Origin: Branchiostoma lanceolatum
Taxonomy: Eukaryota > Chordata > Leptocardii > Amphioxiformes > Branchiostomatidae
Direction: 5' to 3'
NCBI RefSeq assembly: GCF_035083965.1
Contig: NC_089724.1
Coordinates: forward strand, 8,596,501 to 8,660,500
Length of the DNA: 64,000 nt
Shown piece after piece: positions 45,578 to 59,778 of the stretch (the first letter of the stretch is position 1; each line of letters begins with the position of its first letter). Made by a program: the position numbers and the translations under genes. The notes below the pieces were generated by a model. It was not told the origin of the DNA. It searched no databases and was given only the letters and a program-made list of their open reading frames with translations.

Positions 45578-48500
45578 CTTTGGATTTCAAGGGTTTACAC
45601 CTACAGTGTGATATCCATAGTTGTTACTTTTGTGTGCTGTTTCAAACAATTCGGATATGACTCAGACACGGCTTAGCTGAGCAGGATTCGTTTCTAATCG
45701 CCCCCCTCCCAGATGCATTACAGAGAGGATTGTGTATGTTTCACAAATCACCATTCAAAACAAAGACCCATCCATTTTTAAACCACCACCAGTTCACAAA
45801 TTGAATCGCACTTTGATTGAGCTGACAGCATATGATCGATCTAGAATACAGGAAAGGTTAACTTTTGAGAACGGAGAATTGGCCTTATAACAATAGGCCT
45901 ACGGAATGGTATTCTAATCACACGGGATAATTGACAGTTGGTAACAAAATATTGAGACCGCTAATCAAATTCAGACGCAGATTAAACACACTTCAACCCA
46001 CGCAAGGTTTGGCCTTCACACTCAACGTTTACATGTTATCAGTGAGGGTCATATACGTGCGGTTACAAAAGATAAAACAGCACACGAACCTGCTATTTAA
46101 AATATAGAACAATCAATGACTGCCCGCCCCCATTTGTAGTAAACAATGAAAAGCGTGCCGTAGTCTCAGTAGAATACAATATAAAATTGTAATAACATTG
46201 TGCTTGAACGGCCGTGAAGTATACGTAAAAAAACTAAGCTGTCTGCCTGCACCTAAAAGCCTTTCCGTGGCATACTACGTTCGAAGTAATTCTAGAAGGG
46301 ACCCTATGCTCCTTCATTATGACGGTAGGCATAGAAATGTACTCACTTGCCCCCCCCCCCCCTCCATCTACACAGACCAATATTTACCTCACAAGTGACA
46401 ATTGAAAAGCCACTGACCCACAATCTACAATTAGAGGCTGTTAAAGTATGTTAAAGACTTCCGAATAGACTTTATAAGTAATAAAAAAACACACCAGCCT
46501 CAATACAGTATACATATGGTAGGTCTGTGCTCTATTTCAGTATAGCGGCTAGTTTTCCGAAACAAATTTTTGAAACCTAAGTCGACCTACAGCTAAAGAG
46601 TCTCTAGATCTGAACCCATCATTGCAATATACGTATATATACTCCATTACTTACCTATAGATTATCCAATCCAGGAGCCTTCAGAGTTAAACATACACTT
46701 CATCGCAGAGGGCGGTCTTTAGATGAAATGTTACTCAGCCAACAGAGCCCGTCTTTTCATTGCTATGGGCACACGAGATCGTGTAAATATGCCGTACCTT
46801 ACAAGTGCAGTATAATGCACCTATTCATACGACCCCTGTATCGACGCTTGTTACGTAAGCAAACCTACCTGAAAGGCGCCGCGCAACTATGGAACGTTAA
46901 AGAAACCAAGGTGCGATTTCCGAGAAAGGGTTTGGCGCAGTACAAATTACATGGACCTGTTATTTCTAGCTACAAAATGTTGTTGTTGTTGCATGGGTTT
47001 AACCTTTAACGAACTCAAGACATTCTTTGTAATTACATTAGTAGCCTGTCAAACCACAAATCATAAAAACACACTGGCAAAACTAATTAAGTTTGATAGA
47101 CCATGTGCCGATTTTCAATACGAATTCGACCTTGAAGCTTCTGAACTTAAGTCTACACGTAGCCACGGGTTGAGACGTTGTCTACTTCTATCGGTATTTT
47201 GGCACGGTTAAGAATATACCGAATGTCTGAAATAGAGAAGGGACACTTGTGCGATAGACCAAGTAAATCCGTTTCTTAAGTAGCTCCTATTATCATAAGA
47301 AACGTTTCGTACAAAACTGGTGTTAAGTTTATTGGCCATGGTGGTTCACAGGTTACACTACATAGCGTTAGATATGCAGCAGCTAAGAAACATGGGGCAT
47401 TGACTTCGGGTGTTGTCGTCTGAAGCTCTGTGTAATAAGTAACCAGAGCGTCTTTGACTAAATTGTGTACACCTGTAACTATGTGTACATGACCTCTAGA
47501 TAAACAGTGCAAGTCAACCCAGTCCAACCGTGTCATTTGTAGTGTGCGCAGAATTGTTAATCAATGGGCTTTTCATTCAGGAGTCAGTCTGAGGGCATAT
47601 TGCGACGATTTCATTTGGAAGGGTGGAAAAGACTTACATCTTTACATGTATGAATTACGCATACTAAAAGTCCTGCGTGTCGTCCACATAATATTTTCAA
47701 TTATTCTGTCTGGTCTGTATAGCTAGCAACTTCAAAAGTTTTTTTTGAGTGGAAGAGAGTCTACTTACCACATATACCTACAACAAAGCGAATTTGTACA
47801 CCCCTACTCTTCAGATTGGAAGCGCCCCTTTGCCCCACAAGGTGTATGATCACGTGACCAAGCCCTTTGTGCCCTTTTCATGTGCAACAGGTTGGATGAC
47901 ACTGTTTGGGAACTATTTGTGTACGGAGCTTATGGTAACGGGGTGTGTTATTTCAGCACTGTAGTATATTATTTCACCACACTTTGGGCACAGGTACGGA
48001 CATTCCTTCTCTTAGATTCGATCGAGATATTCTAGGTCTAGATAAGGTATGAACACACATTTGAACGATACGGACACTACAACCTGGCTCTGAACGTACT
48101 TTATGTTTGCGTGGGATCGGTAAGTACATATAGAAGTTGGTATGCGTGTTAAATTTGACTCTAGACTCTGTCAAAGGTTGACTATAGTTAACGATAAAGG
48201 GAAGTCTGCATCTGCATAGTTTATATGTAAACAATGTATACGCGTACGCGAAGGTAGGGGCGAAGTATATGATTAACTAGGAAGTAGACAGACACTGACA
48301 GCTAGCTGTAACATGTAGGTACGGTTACGTCTAAGTGTTAAATCAGTACTGATTGCTCTAGATTACCAGTTATCCACTGTGCATGCTCTAACGGTTATTT
48401 GGGAAGTGGTTGTCTCTATGGCCAACAGGTTAAGAGTATAATGTTTCGTACTCTGTTTGTACACCTTGAGGGCTCACATCTGTATGTGCATATATCTCCT

Positions 48501-49379
48501 GAATAAAACATATGGCTTTGTAGGGCGAACCTAACTTAAATTAGTCCGAAAACTGCTTACATGTATGATATTTCAAACCGAGAAACCCACCAGAATTTCA
48601 CATATACTAGGCTAGAGTATAATATTTCAAAATTGCGACTATACTAGTATTAGAATGCTTTATTTTCACTTCCTCCTTTTCCTCTGAGTAAATAAACGAT
48701 TCATCCAAATGACCTGCAATAACGACCCTTTCAAAACCTACAACAGCATTACAAAGAGATCTAAGAAGAGAGGAGACATGCTGAAAAGATTATGTTATTT
48801 TGTGCAGAATAATTAAGGTCATACTATTGTGGCAAGACTTGTCGATTTACGGGCTTAGTTTACTGGGAATGGGAGGGGGGCCTGCAAACCCAAACAACGT
48901 CTTATAAATACTTCTAAATGTCTTTTTACCTGATAGTAAGTGTATGGCCAAATCAATCTCATTTGCAAGAGCCTCTTTCCCGGAAAGGTGATGTCTCTTA
49001 TTGAAAGGAGTCTATTTTCGTGTCTGATTTATATATATGTACACATCACCTTTTGAAGTTATTAACTTGAGAATGATGAGGGCGTGTATTTTGAAAACTT
49101 TGGATCCTTTATTAAGTACATCAGCCGACATGCAAGATGTGCTAGTGGCCAATCTTTCTGAACATAAAACATACAAACATAAGTCGTACAAACTAGACAT
49201 AAAAGGCATTACAGCTAGTGATTACATTCTACATCTAATCTACTGATGAGAAGCTCTTGCCGAAACTTAGACTAGCAAATTGAACGCAAGCTGCTCCATA
49301 TTATATATAGTCTTTTTGATGCCATTAGTTTTTGGTTTGAATATTGGATTTGTAATTGTCGTTTATCCTCTGTCCACAG
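45578..49379. other. Intergenic region between divergent vWA-BRCT 2 and KY-like 1
   Basis: No convincing gene. It should contain both promoters and an untranslated first exon for the KY-like gene, whose coding exon begins after an acceptor at 49378-49379. A poly-C tract lies at about 46350. Confidence 0.4.
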
Positions 49380-49444
49380 AGCCCATCTGTAGTTGTTGAT
49401 CACGAGGGCATACCGCGCCGGTGTTGTCATCTCTGCAAGGCATC

Positions 49445-52400
49445 ATGGGATCGGGCGCGTCAAAACAGATGGCGCCCGTCGCCACGAGGACGATCGAGAC
49501 ACAGACTGACGTCAGCAACCTGGAAGACGTCACGTCACTAGCTCCGTCACAAGTAGAACCAGGGACGATGTACTTTCAATCTCGAAGCACTTCCGGTTCC
49601 GGTACAAGAGCACACCTTCCGACCGCTACCGTTATACCGGTAACAGCCAACGGGCAGCGGAAACGCGCTGGGCATGACGGGAGCCATGAGGGAGATCTGC
49701 CGGCGCCCAAACCTCCATCAACGTCCAAGGACCAGCTCATGGCCAATCAGAACTATCAAGAGATGGATGAACGCGCTAGAAAGGTAAATGGGCCACCACC
49801 TTTATCTACGAATCTGTACATATCAAATTACAAATTTGCTTGTATTTGAGATCCCATGTTAATGTAGATATAACTTTCATCCAGACATTATGTCAATCCC
49901 TGTTCTAGCCACTTTCATGTTTCCTATGTCTTAACTACTTGTATCCGTCCCAAGTCCACGTCGCTTGAGCATAAATTTGTAGAATAAAACTTTCTATTAT
50001 AATGCAGCAAGAGTATATACGTTTTGGATTCAGTCAATCATAAGCAAAATTTCCTTTCTTACCCATTCCAGGCAGGAGCGTCTGACGCTAATTCCTTCGG
50101 TGGGCTTAACCAGTATCTAATGGAAGGAAGGAAAGAAACCGTTGCTGTGGAAAGCAACCATGGAGGTGAGGGTGAGACAGCCGTGCAAGATAGTGGCCAA
50201 CATGGCACTGTCGGACTCGGGACCTCTCAAGCTCAGCCGCAAGCGAACGGCGAGACAGGAGAAGTTGAAAAGCCGAGAATCACTGCCGAAACAAACACCA
50301 ACACAATCCATCAGGACGCAGGAACGACTGGAGGAACACTTCAAGAAGATGTGGAGAGGCAAATAGAGGAGGCAAAAGCCACAGAGGCGAAGATTGGCAT
50401 GCAGCGAGAAATGTCCAAAAAGAGGCAACAGTTATCCCTGCAGGAAAAGTTGGAGGCACGAAAAAGGAAGAGACAAGAAGACGTCCAGAGACAAGAGGAG
50501 AAAAGAGCGAGGGCCGAGCTAGAGGAAAAACAGGGAGCACTGGTGAGTCCAAAGTCAATAGCGTATTATACTATTTTCATTTCATCAGAGACATTTTCTT
50601 TATAGTACAACAAAACGTAAGAAGCCGCTGTCCACGGGGGCTCAAAAATCTAATCATTTCTAGGTCTCATCAAGACGTACCAATGTACTAAATATCAAGA
50701 CAATTCATCATGTAGGCATTCTCGAGTTATGTTGTTCAACCACACACATACTTCAAAACGCTACCAAAAACATAACCTTCTTGGCGAAGGTAATAAATTT
50801 AGCTTTTGTTACAGGCTTTTATAATTTATACCGTTGACACATGTAGCTGGAATCACAACTACTAGGTTTAGCCACTTGGTTCTCACTGGTTTTGTATTAC
50901 ATAGATAATCAGATATTCATTTCTGTGCAGCTATACATATTTTCATCCTCTCATGGTATAATAACACATGTAAATCAAATATTGCAGATTGACAGTTCTA
51001 ATATCTTAATCAAAACACATTTTGTTTTTATTAGATGCCAGAGCAGGCCCTCGGCCAGCAATCCCAGGTGACCGACGTGAAGGAAATCCCAAAGGGTACT
51101 ACCGAGGGTAAAACCGTGAGGTTTGCCGACGACACCGCTGGAAATTTAGACGAGAAGCAAGAAGACATCATTATGCCTTCAGAAGAGGTAAGATGGTTGG
51201 AATGTGCAAGAAAGAGTCTACTCAAGACACAATCACGTGTTCTTGCGTTAGAAATTAACAACTTCATATTGCATAGAACAAAGTTTCAAGAAGGATTAAA
51301 ACGTAGTGTAATAGAGACATAAGATAGCTATATGAATCTATTTAAACGTATTGTGATGGCCATGGGCAAAATATGTTATACAATTTCCCAATGGGACAGT
51401 GAAAACACTATATAAACTGTAAGCATTGGGGATGACAATAACGTTTTAACGTTAAAACAAGACTAAAATTTACTTTTATGACGAAAACACAAACTTACCT
51501 GAACAATTACTGTTTTCAGCCTGTTCTGAAAGGAATAGATAGACACGAAGAGATCAAGAAGGCAGAGGAAGCTGCTCCGTTGATGCCGAAGATGCCCGTG
51601 ACGAAGAAGGCGTCCGTGTACAAGAAAGAGGACATCTCACTCTTCAAGGACTTGGAGGACCACGCCGTGTCACTTGCTCTTGTGGTAAGAAGCTTTCCAA
51701 TTGATATTGGTGTTTAAATGGTGAGAAGTATCTATATGACAAGGTACAACAAGAAAGATATAACGTTACATGGCCTACGAGGTATCTTTACTTTCTCAAA
51801 ATATTTACTGTAAAAATGATATATTTGGATAGGACAAACTTAAATGCAGAAGGCGATGCTTTCAACTGACAGGTCCTAAGGCCTAGATTGGGAAGATGTA
51901 AGATGAACGTAATTAAGGGCACACGCTAAGGAAACCGCCATCTAGCATTACATACCAGACCCTAATCTAGAGTACAGGGCAGGGGGATAAGAAGAAGGCC
52001 TAGAACAGCTGGCAAAGAGACACGAAAGAAGAGATGAGGAGTGTAAACAACAACTGGTTCGACCTATATAAGGGCTCTGTCACACTTATGTGTACGTATA
52101 TTCACTACAAGTGCGTATGAGAAGCGCATTAGCATTTTCTTGGTTTAAGTAAGGTTTGCGGGGAAGAAGCTGTTTTCTACTTTGACCCACCGTTGTGCAA
52201 CCTGGTTATCGAACCAAATAAATTACTTCTTCGGCTGCAAACTTAACCTGAACCAAAAACATGTTAATACGCAGCGCATGTAGACTTGTATAGGTACGCA
52301 CAAGTGTGAAGGGGGCTTAAGAAAGAAGGCCAAGAGACAGGAACAATAGAGGGATATCATCTGTGGTCTATGCTCTGCTAGGGGCAAAGGGCCTATATAA

Positions 52401-55400
52401 GTAATTATGAGTAAATGTAACGCCTTTCTTCTTGCTTCCTTAATGACAGAAACCCAAGACGACGGACACGTTCGCCACCCTGATGGAGGTCCTCCTCATC
52501 CATGACCTCTCTGACCTGGAGAAGGTGCGCATGATCTTCCACTGGGTTACTGCGCAGAATCTGAACGAGATGACGTTCGGTGGTGACGTAGAGGACGACT
52601 CCCCGGCTGGGTACCTGATGGCCATCAAGGAGGAGAGACAGACGTACGCAACGCTGTTTGAACGTCTCTGCAGGTGAGTAGAACTAAGATGATGGCGTCT
52701 TCCGCCGTCAAGTAATAAACAACAAGAAATGATAGGTGCATGTAGCTCATGTACTTAGGAATTAATCTAACTTTGTCCGTTAGGCCCCCATTCCATTAGA
52801 CTGCGCTCTCACTGTGACCTAGCTCGCTGCGACCTAAGCTGGATTTGTTTAACCCTTGATTTCATGACTGGAAAATTATGCAATATGTAAACGCATACGA
52901 AAAGACTACAAAACACACAAAGCGTAAAAAGATTCCTTTTTTATCTATGAAATTCGTTGAGCTCTCTGGTCAATTTTAGGTCGCGGAGAGAGCGCGGCGT
53001 GGTCACCGCCCTATCGGAAGGGGGGTGGGGGGGGGGTGGTAGCAGCTTTAGTCCATATAATTTCAGGAGCAGGTTCTTTATTCTGAACGGATTCTTGAAT
53101 GACATGAATAGAACATTTTAGGTTACCTATCTGATTAGAACAGACAAACATGACGCTAAAAGATAAATGTAGTTGCTAACGATGAATTAGCCGGGGGGTA
53201 GTCTATGTTGAAATCAAATGTATGAAATGGAGGGCGTATCTGATTTAGATGTTTGAAGTTGTTTCACATCTTCGTTTTCTTTTCACTTATTTCATCTTAA
53301 GTGCGGCTGGACTCTTCTCTAAGACAGTCCACGGCTACATGAAGGGAGTCCGGTACAACCCCGACCACCACTTCGAGGGCCCAGGGGACCGACACCGCGG
53401 GACGTGGAACGCCGTACTGGTGGACGGGGAGTGGCGCCTCATCGACTGTCACTGGGGATCCAGACACGTCACTGGTAGGTGGTCTTTGAAATGCACATAG
53501 AATGTAACGTCTATTGGCCCGATTTACACATGCATTTTGGAGTCGACTTAGAGTCGCTGAGTCGACTTAAATTTACTAAAAGAACGCGTATCTGCATCAG
53601 GCCAGAATTCATCCAGGTAACGACAGTACGCCAACCTGATAAAAAGAATGCATACCTACATAATCTTAGTGTGTATACTTCGAATGTAGCCTCCACCAGG
53701 CCTTCCTACGGGGGTATGGATCGTAGAAATCGGGGGATAATTGGCCAGTAGGGTCAGTCCACAGGGAGGGTCAATATTTCGCCCGCGCTTGCATTAAAAC
53801 TTCCCTTCAGGTTGCCAAACTTCCCTGGCAAATATATTCTCCCTAAAGCCTATGGCTAACTGGCGTAGTTAGTCTGGTAGAGAGTACCAAGGATGTTGTA
53901 TTAGCTATAGAGATCTCTCAAACACATTCTTTTTCTTAAAGTTGTGGATATACGGACCAGTCGTATGGATGTTAAATTGACATCTTGTGGAAAAACAATC
54001 GACTAGACTTATGTAGTAGTTTTATAATTGTTAGCCTTAAACCTTGCTCAGTGTATAATAAAAATGCGATGGCGCCGTGTTTTAAGGAAATGGTAAAGGG
54101 GGCATGCCATTGTAGTAATCAACAATAATAATACATTTCTTTTGTAATAATCAATATATGTAATTTGCTTTACAGGCGACGACCAAATCGACATCGAACA
54201 ACTGACCACCGTGTACAAATACGAAGAGTTCTACTTCCTTACCGACCCTGAACAACTGATCGACACTCACTTCCCAGAACAGCCCGAGTGGCAGCTGCTC
54301 GACTCACCCATCTCCCTCGCCGACTTCGAGGCAGGCGTCAAATGCTGGCCTCTATTCTACAAGCTGGGCGCGTCCCTCGCCAGCCACAAATCCGGAATGG
54401 TTCACACAGAAAACGGCACGGCCGAAATACGCGTCGGTTTCCCGAAAGACGACTTCACCAAAGTTCGCTTCTCGTATCGACTCAAAACGAAGGATAGAGA
54501 CAATACAGTCGACGATGTCGACCTGAACCGTTACGTTCTGCAAGAGACCAAGGAAGACTGCGAGAGTTTCACAGTTGAGATACCAATAAAAGGGCGATAT
54601 CTCATTGAGATATACGGAGGGGAGGATACGGGAGAGACGGATCAAACAGAGACCTCGAACGTCTGTCTCTACATGATAGTTTGCGAGTCCGCGAAGCAAA
54701 ACTGTACCCCGCTCCCCGAGTGTCCCATAGCGTGGGGGCCTGGTAGGGACGTGGTAAAAGCAGGGATGACGTCACTGAGTCACAAGGAGGCAGTGATTAA
54801 AACAGAGACGGGTCACGTCGAGATCAAGTTCAGAAGGCCAAGCAACCTTGACTTTAGGCAAAACTTGTACAGGGTCAAGTGCGAAGAGACCGAGCTGGCG
54901 GGGTTCGCGGTTAACGTGTTGAAGACTGACGAGGTGACGTTCCATGTCAGGACACCAAAGAAAGGGACGTACGGACTCATCATCTACAGCAAAAACGGAG
55001 GAGAAGAAAATAAATTCTCGCAGCTGTGCTACTATGTCATAGTTTGTGAGACGGATCCGGAAGGTATCGTTCCTTTCCCACAAGCTGCAAATAACCAGTT
55101 CGGTCCGTTAGAACCTCAGTTTTCGAAATTCGGACTCGTTCAGACAGAAAATGCCGACTATCACCTGAAAACGGAAAACGGCGAGGTTAATATGGGTCTT
55201 AAGCTTACCAGCGAAACGCTATTGGCTCTCAAACATATCGTATCGTCTAGAGCACAAGAAGGGAACGAAGGGTTGGATCAGTACGTGTTGAGACAGACGG
55301 TGGACAACAACACATCTATATTGTTCTGCCCTCCCCATGCCGGGGAGTACAGTCTCGCGTTGTATGCAGGAACAGGTACAGAGTTGAAGAACGTGGTGAA

Positions 55401-56106
55401 TTACCTCATCACGTGTGACGAGCCAAAAGATAATGTCCAGCCATTCCCTGTCATTGGAGACGCTAGCTGGGGACCGGTCCTTCCTCCGTTCTCTGACATT
55501 GGACTCTCACTAGTAGCACCTAAGACTGCATACATCACAAGCGACAATGGGGAGGTTACCATCAACCTTGGTTTGTCGAAACCTGTCGGGTTGCGAGTCC
55601 GTATGACCCTCCACAAAGACGGTGCAAGTGAGACCATGGACCAGTACAGTTTCTACGAACTAGACAACGAAAAAGGAACAGTCAAAGCCTGTCTACCGAA
55701 GGAAGGCAGCTACAGAGTTGAAATGTTTGGAAACGACCTATCGTCATCGTCGGAGGGCGTTCCCTTGGTTGCCAATTTATTCGTAGAATGTACGAAAGCA
55801 CTAAAGGACGCGACGCCGTTTCCAAAAATCGTAGGCGGCAAATGGGGACCGGGATGTCGTCTGCATGAGCCAACATCCGGGGTCTTGTCACGTGATAAGG
55901 TTGTCAACTTCAGGGTAGATGTCCCGGATGCGTTCAAGGCTGTAGTGAAAGGAGACTCTGTGCAGCTGATGAACAAGGTGGAAGGAAACACGTGGGAAGG
56001 GAAGTACGCCATCGGGAAGGCGGAGAAATCGGTGGCCGTTCTGGCAAATTTCGAGGAAAATTCGCAGAAATTCTCGGGCCTGCTGGAGTTCGCCGTCGCA
56101 GACTGA
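49445..56106 (+). CDS. KY/hillarin-like protein 1 (7 coding exons); transglutaminase-like domain without the canonical Cys and His
   Basis: Exons: 49445-49783 (preceded by leader from 49380), 50072-50542, 51035-51187, 51520-51684, 52450-52673, 53302-53474, 54176-56106 (1151 residues, phases consistent). The start MGSGASKQ is a strong N-myristoylation motif. TIETQTD near residue 20 fits a dynein light chain (LC8) site. A Glu/Arg/Lys coiled coil fills exon 2, and KTVRF in exon 3 fits a PP1-docking motif. Residues about 377-510 form the transglutaminase-like domain of KY (kyphoscoliosis peptidase) and hillarin (FHWVTAQNL, LCSAAGLF, GYMKGVRY, WNAVLVDGEWRLIDCHWG). Where active relatives have a Cys before the LF motif this has RQTYATLF, and HxWN is replaced by GTWN; only the Asp remains. 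The last exon holds four Ig-like KY repeats of about 125 residues (PFPxxxxxxWGP starts) and a partial fifth. It is probably a membrane-tethered cytoskeletal scaffold. Confidence 0.85.
52781..53040 (+). mobile_element. GGCCCCCATTCC fold-back family, copy in KY-like 1 intron
   Basis: The left end TTAGGCCCCCATTCCATTAG is followed by TGCGCTCTCACTGTGACC. The interior AACCCTTGATTTCATGA and TATGAAATTCGTTGA is shared with 12946, 27344 and 60970. The right end CACCGCCCTATCGGAAGGGG is an inverted match, followed by a poly-G tract. Confidence 0.5.
53686..53884 (+). mobile_element. Small non-autonomous element, family 1, copy 2 in KY-like 1 intron
   Basis: Starts GTAGCCTCCACCAGGCC and ends GTAGTTAGTCTGGTAGAGAG. 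It is 199 bp and homologous to copies at 8239 and 25050. Imperfect inverted termini (ACTCTCTACCAGAC against GTAGCCTCCACCAGGC) are visible. Confidence 0.65.
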
Positions 56107-56616
56107 GGAGTAACAATAGTACTGCATGGAATGCATTCTACAAAAAAAACAAACTATTTTCATTTAAATTTGATTGTGAACAAGCCATCCAATGTGTTTA
56201 AGTTGATGCAGTTTATGCAGTACTGGCATTCTTTAATGATGGGAAATGTTCTTCAGATGTATATTCACCGGATAAACATCTGAAAATAAGCCAGTGTATG
56301 CATGTGTGTAAAATACACACATCGAACTTCTCATGAACAATGGCCTCTGTAATATATATATATATATAGTATACCGTTTTGAACATATTGCATGAAACCT
56401 AAGATAACTGGTTCTGCATTAGAATTCAATATGTCCTATGTGCCCCTGTAACTTCTGTATACATGTATCATACAAAGTTTTGTAATCATGTAAAACAGCG
56501 ACACCTTGCGGACTTTACGGTCTAACAGACCACCTGTTAATTGTAATACGCAAATTGTACATATTTTTCGTTGTAAGATTTTCATTTGCATCCTGTGCGT
56601 GTTATTCAAGAATTTG

Positions 56617-56622
56617 AATAAA
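56617..56622 (+). terminator. Polyadenylation signal of KY-like 1
   Basis: AATAAA about 510 nt after the stop at 56106, giving a plausible 3' UTR of 0.5 kb. Confidence 0.6.
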
Positions 56623-57199
56623 CGGATAAACGTCTACTGATCGTGAGCATGTTGTTTTTGAGTGAACGTTGTGCCCAGATGTTTACCCTTTTCTCATTGA
56701 CAACTAGATTTTGAATAACATGGATACCTTTATTTTCTTTACAACAAAACACGTGTAGTCTTCACGTGAAATACTGTAAGTGACAATACCTAATATACCC
56801 TGCTGTCATCAAAACTTTGACTATCTTTAAAGAGTATGAGGGATAAAACACTTATTGATTCGTGGGGGCGCTGACAAACATCTCCGTCTGCCACTATATG
56901 TCTTTGTTACTACCGTTATATTGTACTGAAAGATGAAATTTCATAAACCATATTTTTCTCAAACAAACAGTTGCCTGGCTAACGCGTTTCAAAAGATTTT
57001 GTATTGAAAAACTGTGGACGACCCTCAAAGGTGAACTTAGGACATGTCTAGTTGACACATAATCCCGAACTTATTTACCCAATAAACATGCGAACATGTA
57101 GTCAGTTCAATTACTCGTGAGCCATATTGTGGGGCTGCTATTGTTTTCATAAAATCAGAAAATAAAATCTAAACTAACATTTTGGTCCCCCCATGCTGC

Positions 57200-57516
57200 G
57201 TCGAGGGTGTCGTTAAGTGAAACATTGTACGCCATATTGATTGCCGCCACTGGAGCACTCGTCCGTTTCCTTTGTTTCCCTTATTGATTGGAACATATTG
57301 TTTACATGCTGTTTGGCAACACCAGGATTACGTTTCCTCAAACGGCTCGGCGGCGCGATATCAGATGTAGTCGCCCGGGGGATGGACGCACACACGCCGC
57401 TGAAGCTGTGCTGGAGATTTAACACACATGTACATGGAGCAGAGATCTGTGAGGCCTTATACTGCGAGCTTCAGCGTTAACATTTCGAAGCATTTAGGAC
57501 ATTATCATCTTTAAAG
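57200..57516 (+). promoter_or_regulatory. CpG-rich candidate promoter and untranslated first exon of KY-like 2
   Basis: A locally CG-rich stretch (CTCGGCGGCGCGATATC, about 57345) is followed by a good donor AAAG|GTAAGA at 57516/57517. The coding exon of KY-like 2 starts after an acceptor TTCTTTACAG at 59660, so the two could be joined. The open frame 57241-57480 has no similarity I recognise. The rest of 56623-59660 shows no gene. Confidence 0.3.
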
Positions 57517-59778
57517 GTAAGATTTTCAACAACAAAAATGCCACCTACATGGTAAAGTCATGCTTCAGATTACACGCGTTTGTGGCGACAAATTCTAGTC
57601 AGATTTGCAATATTATATAGTCAAATCTGTACAGGTGACCACCCATACATAAGGACTACCTGGCCAGTGTGACTTCCTTTTGGTGTTCCCTTATGTAAGC
57701 TTCCCAATTGACACAAGAATTGTCTATATGTAGTAACCACCTGTCCACATAGACCAGATCTTATCGTTCTCCTGAATGGTATTCTTGGTCAGTGTTGACT
57801 GCATTTGCAGCTTGCACAGTATGTTCTTGACATGAATAAGTTGTTCCTTTGCTGACAAGCCTTAGGATTGTCATTGAACGAAATTTTGCGGCGAAACTAT
57901 ATGGGAATATGGTCAGACGGACATGTCAACGCAGGTGAACATTCAATACCTATACAACCGCAATGTTGTTAAGTATGCTCACAGTTGGATTGGCATTGCA
58001 CTTGAATCATGTATATTACGTAATCTGCTCTGAACCATATGCATGGCCAGGGGAATACTTCAAAATGTGAAACTGTGTGTGGTATAATGGATGGATTTGA
58101 CGCTCGACTACTCTATGAAATATGAATGACGTATCATATGAATATTACCTAATCAACTACGGTGCTTTCAGCATAGGTTGGAACATACATGTATATGACA
58201 ACAATTTGCGTTATCCCAGCTATCAATAGTATGCTTTGTTATCACTGTATAAAATTTATTGATTAAGTAGCCGACTAAATGTCAATTCACGTTAGTATTT
58301 ACAAAATGCTTTTCAAACATAAGTCGCCAGCACTGCATAAAACGTTTTATAAGTATCTGAAAATCAGCACCAGAAATGGGAACAATCTTGGCCGGCAAAT
58401 TTGAGTCTATCGCCTGTATACTCATAAGATCGCATACATTTGTATGGTTGGTACAATAGGGGTATTTTTTTTTGTCCTTTATCAGTCATATTATTTCGTG
58501 CTATGTTTACTTTCACAACAAAGGTTATAACCTCCGTTACCTGATAGCGTGGGAGAATAACACACTAGAACTAGGCGTGTTCTATAAAGACATTTTGTGT
58601 AATTATCTATCATCCGCAAGTATTCACATGTGGGGGAAGCTTATAAAAGGCTATCAGAATATTTAAAAAAATGTACTGTATTTATGTAAGTTTCAATGTT
58701 ATCAAATGCATATTTATAATTCGGCGACCACTCTCTGTATAAGACGATTTCGACACAAACACCCACGTCTACAATGATAAAAAAGATCGTGACTTTATTT
58801 CAACAGAACAGAATTATGAAAAATAAGTCTCCTTTTTCGTGTTCGCCACAATGCTACGAAAGTATGCAAACAATTACAAGAAGGTGTCGTCAAGTATTTC
58901 GTAGTGTCAGCGTATTATTGATTTTGTTGCTTTTCAAAAATCAAGGACATTCGTTGTGAATAAATTGTTTACAGAGTAAATGAAAACTGACGCCATGAGC
59001 TCAAGAGCTAGCACCTCTCAACCTATAGCACCAGATCAAAATATTTTCAAGGCTGGGACAAAACATTTCATCAGAGAGAGGTGCTTGGCTGAGAGCTGTT
59101 TTGTTCTTATCTGTTACAAGTGGTGCCTGAGTAGTAAAGTGCTCCGGTTTACACAAATTAGTAACAAAAACGTGTATACATAGTGGGGTACAAACTCTGA
59201 TATTCTATAGTAATGTTAATTTTGTACTCTCTAGACAGGCGTTCTAATATATCCTTATGCAACTACAGAAGAACACTTGTACAAAGATACATGTTTGCCT
59301 ATATGTTAAAGCTGACATTGCCAATTCAAAAACAGTTTCAACTGTATCTTGTTGGACATGATGTTACGTTTATGAGGATTTCTTTTTTGAAAATGACTGC
59401 TAAAATTGTCTATATGGGCACAATCTACAGACATTTGAGAGTATTTTTTGTATGCTGAAAACAATGGCTTGACCTTGGTCTATTGTTTGCGCATGCGTGC
59501 GTTAGGTAAGCACAAACAAGCTGAACAAGCACACGCTTGCTGCACGTACATGGAAGGTTTTGTTATGCCAGAGAGGTGGCTACTCCTTGTCAGTTATTAT
59601 GTCCCACTCTCCAGTGCCATGTTGAGAGCCTTACGTCCAATATCGGCCTCTTCTTTACAGGATGGATGACCCCATGTGACCGCTGGCTTCTGATTGGACA
59701 GTTCTTGCCGAAGCTCTGCGAACGTATCGAACATAACGCGTGCTGCTGAGATCGTCAGCGGGTGAACTAGGTACCAGG

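Noticed and set aside
57241-57480. 79-codon open frame in the CpG-rich stretch
   Set aside because: No family resemblance; better explained as an untranslated leader exon.
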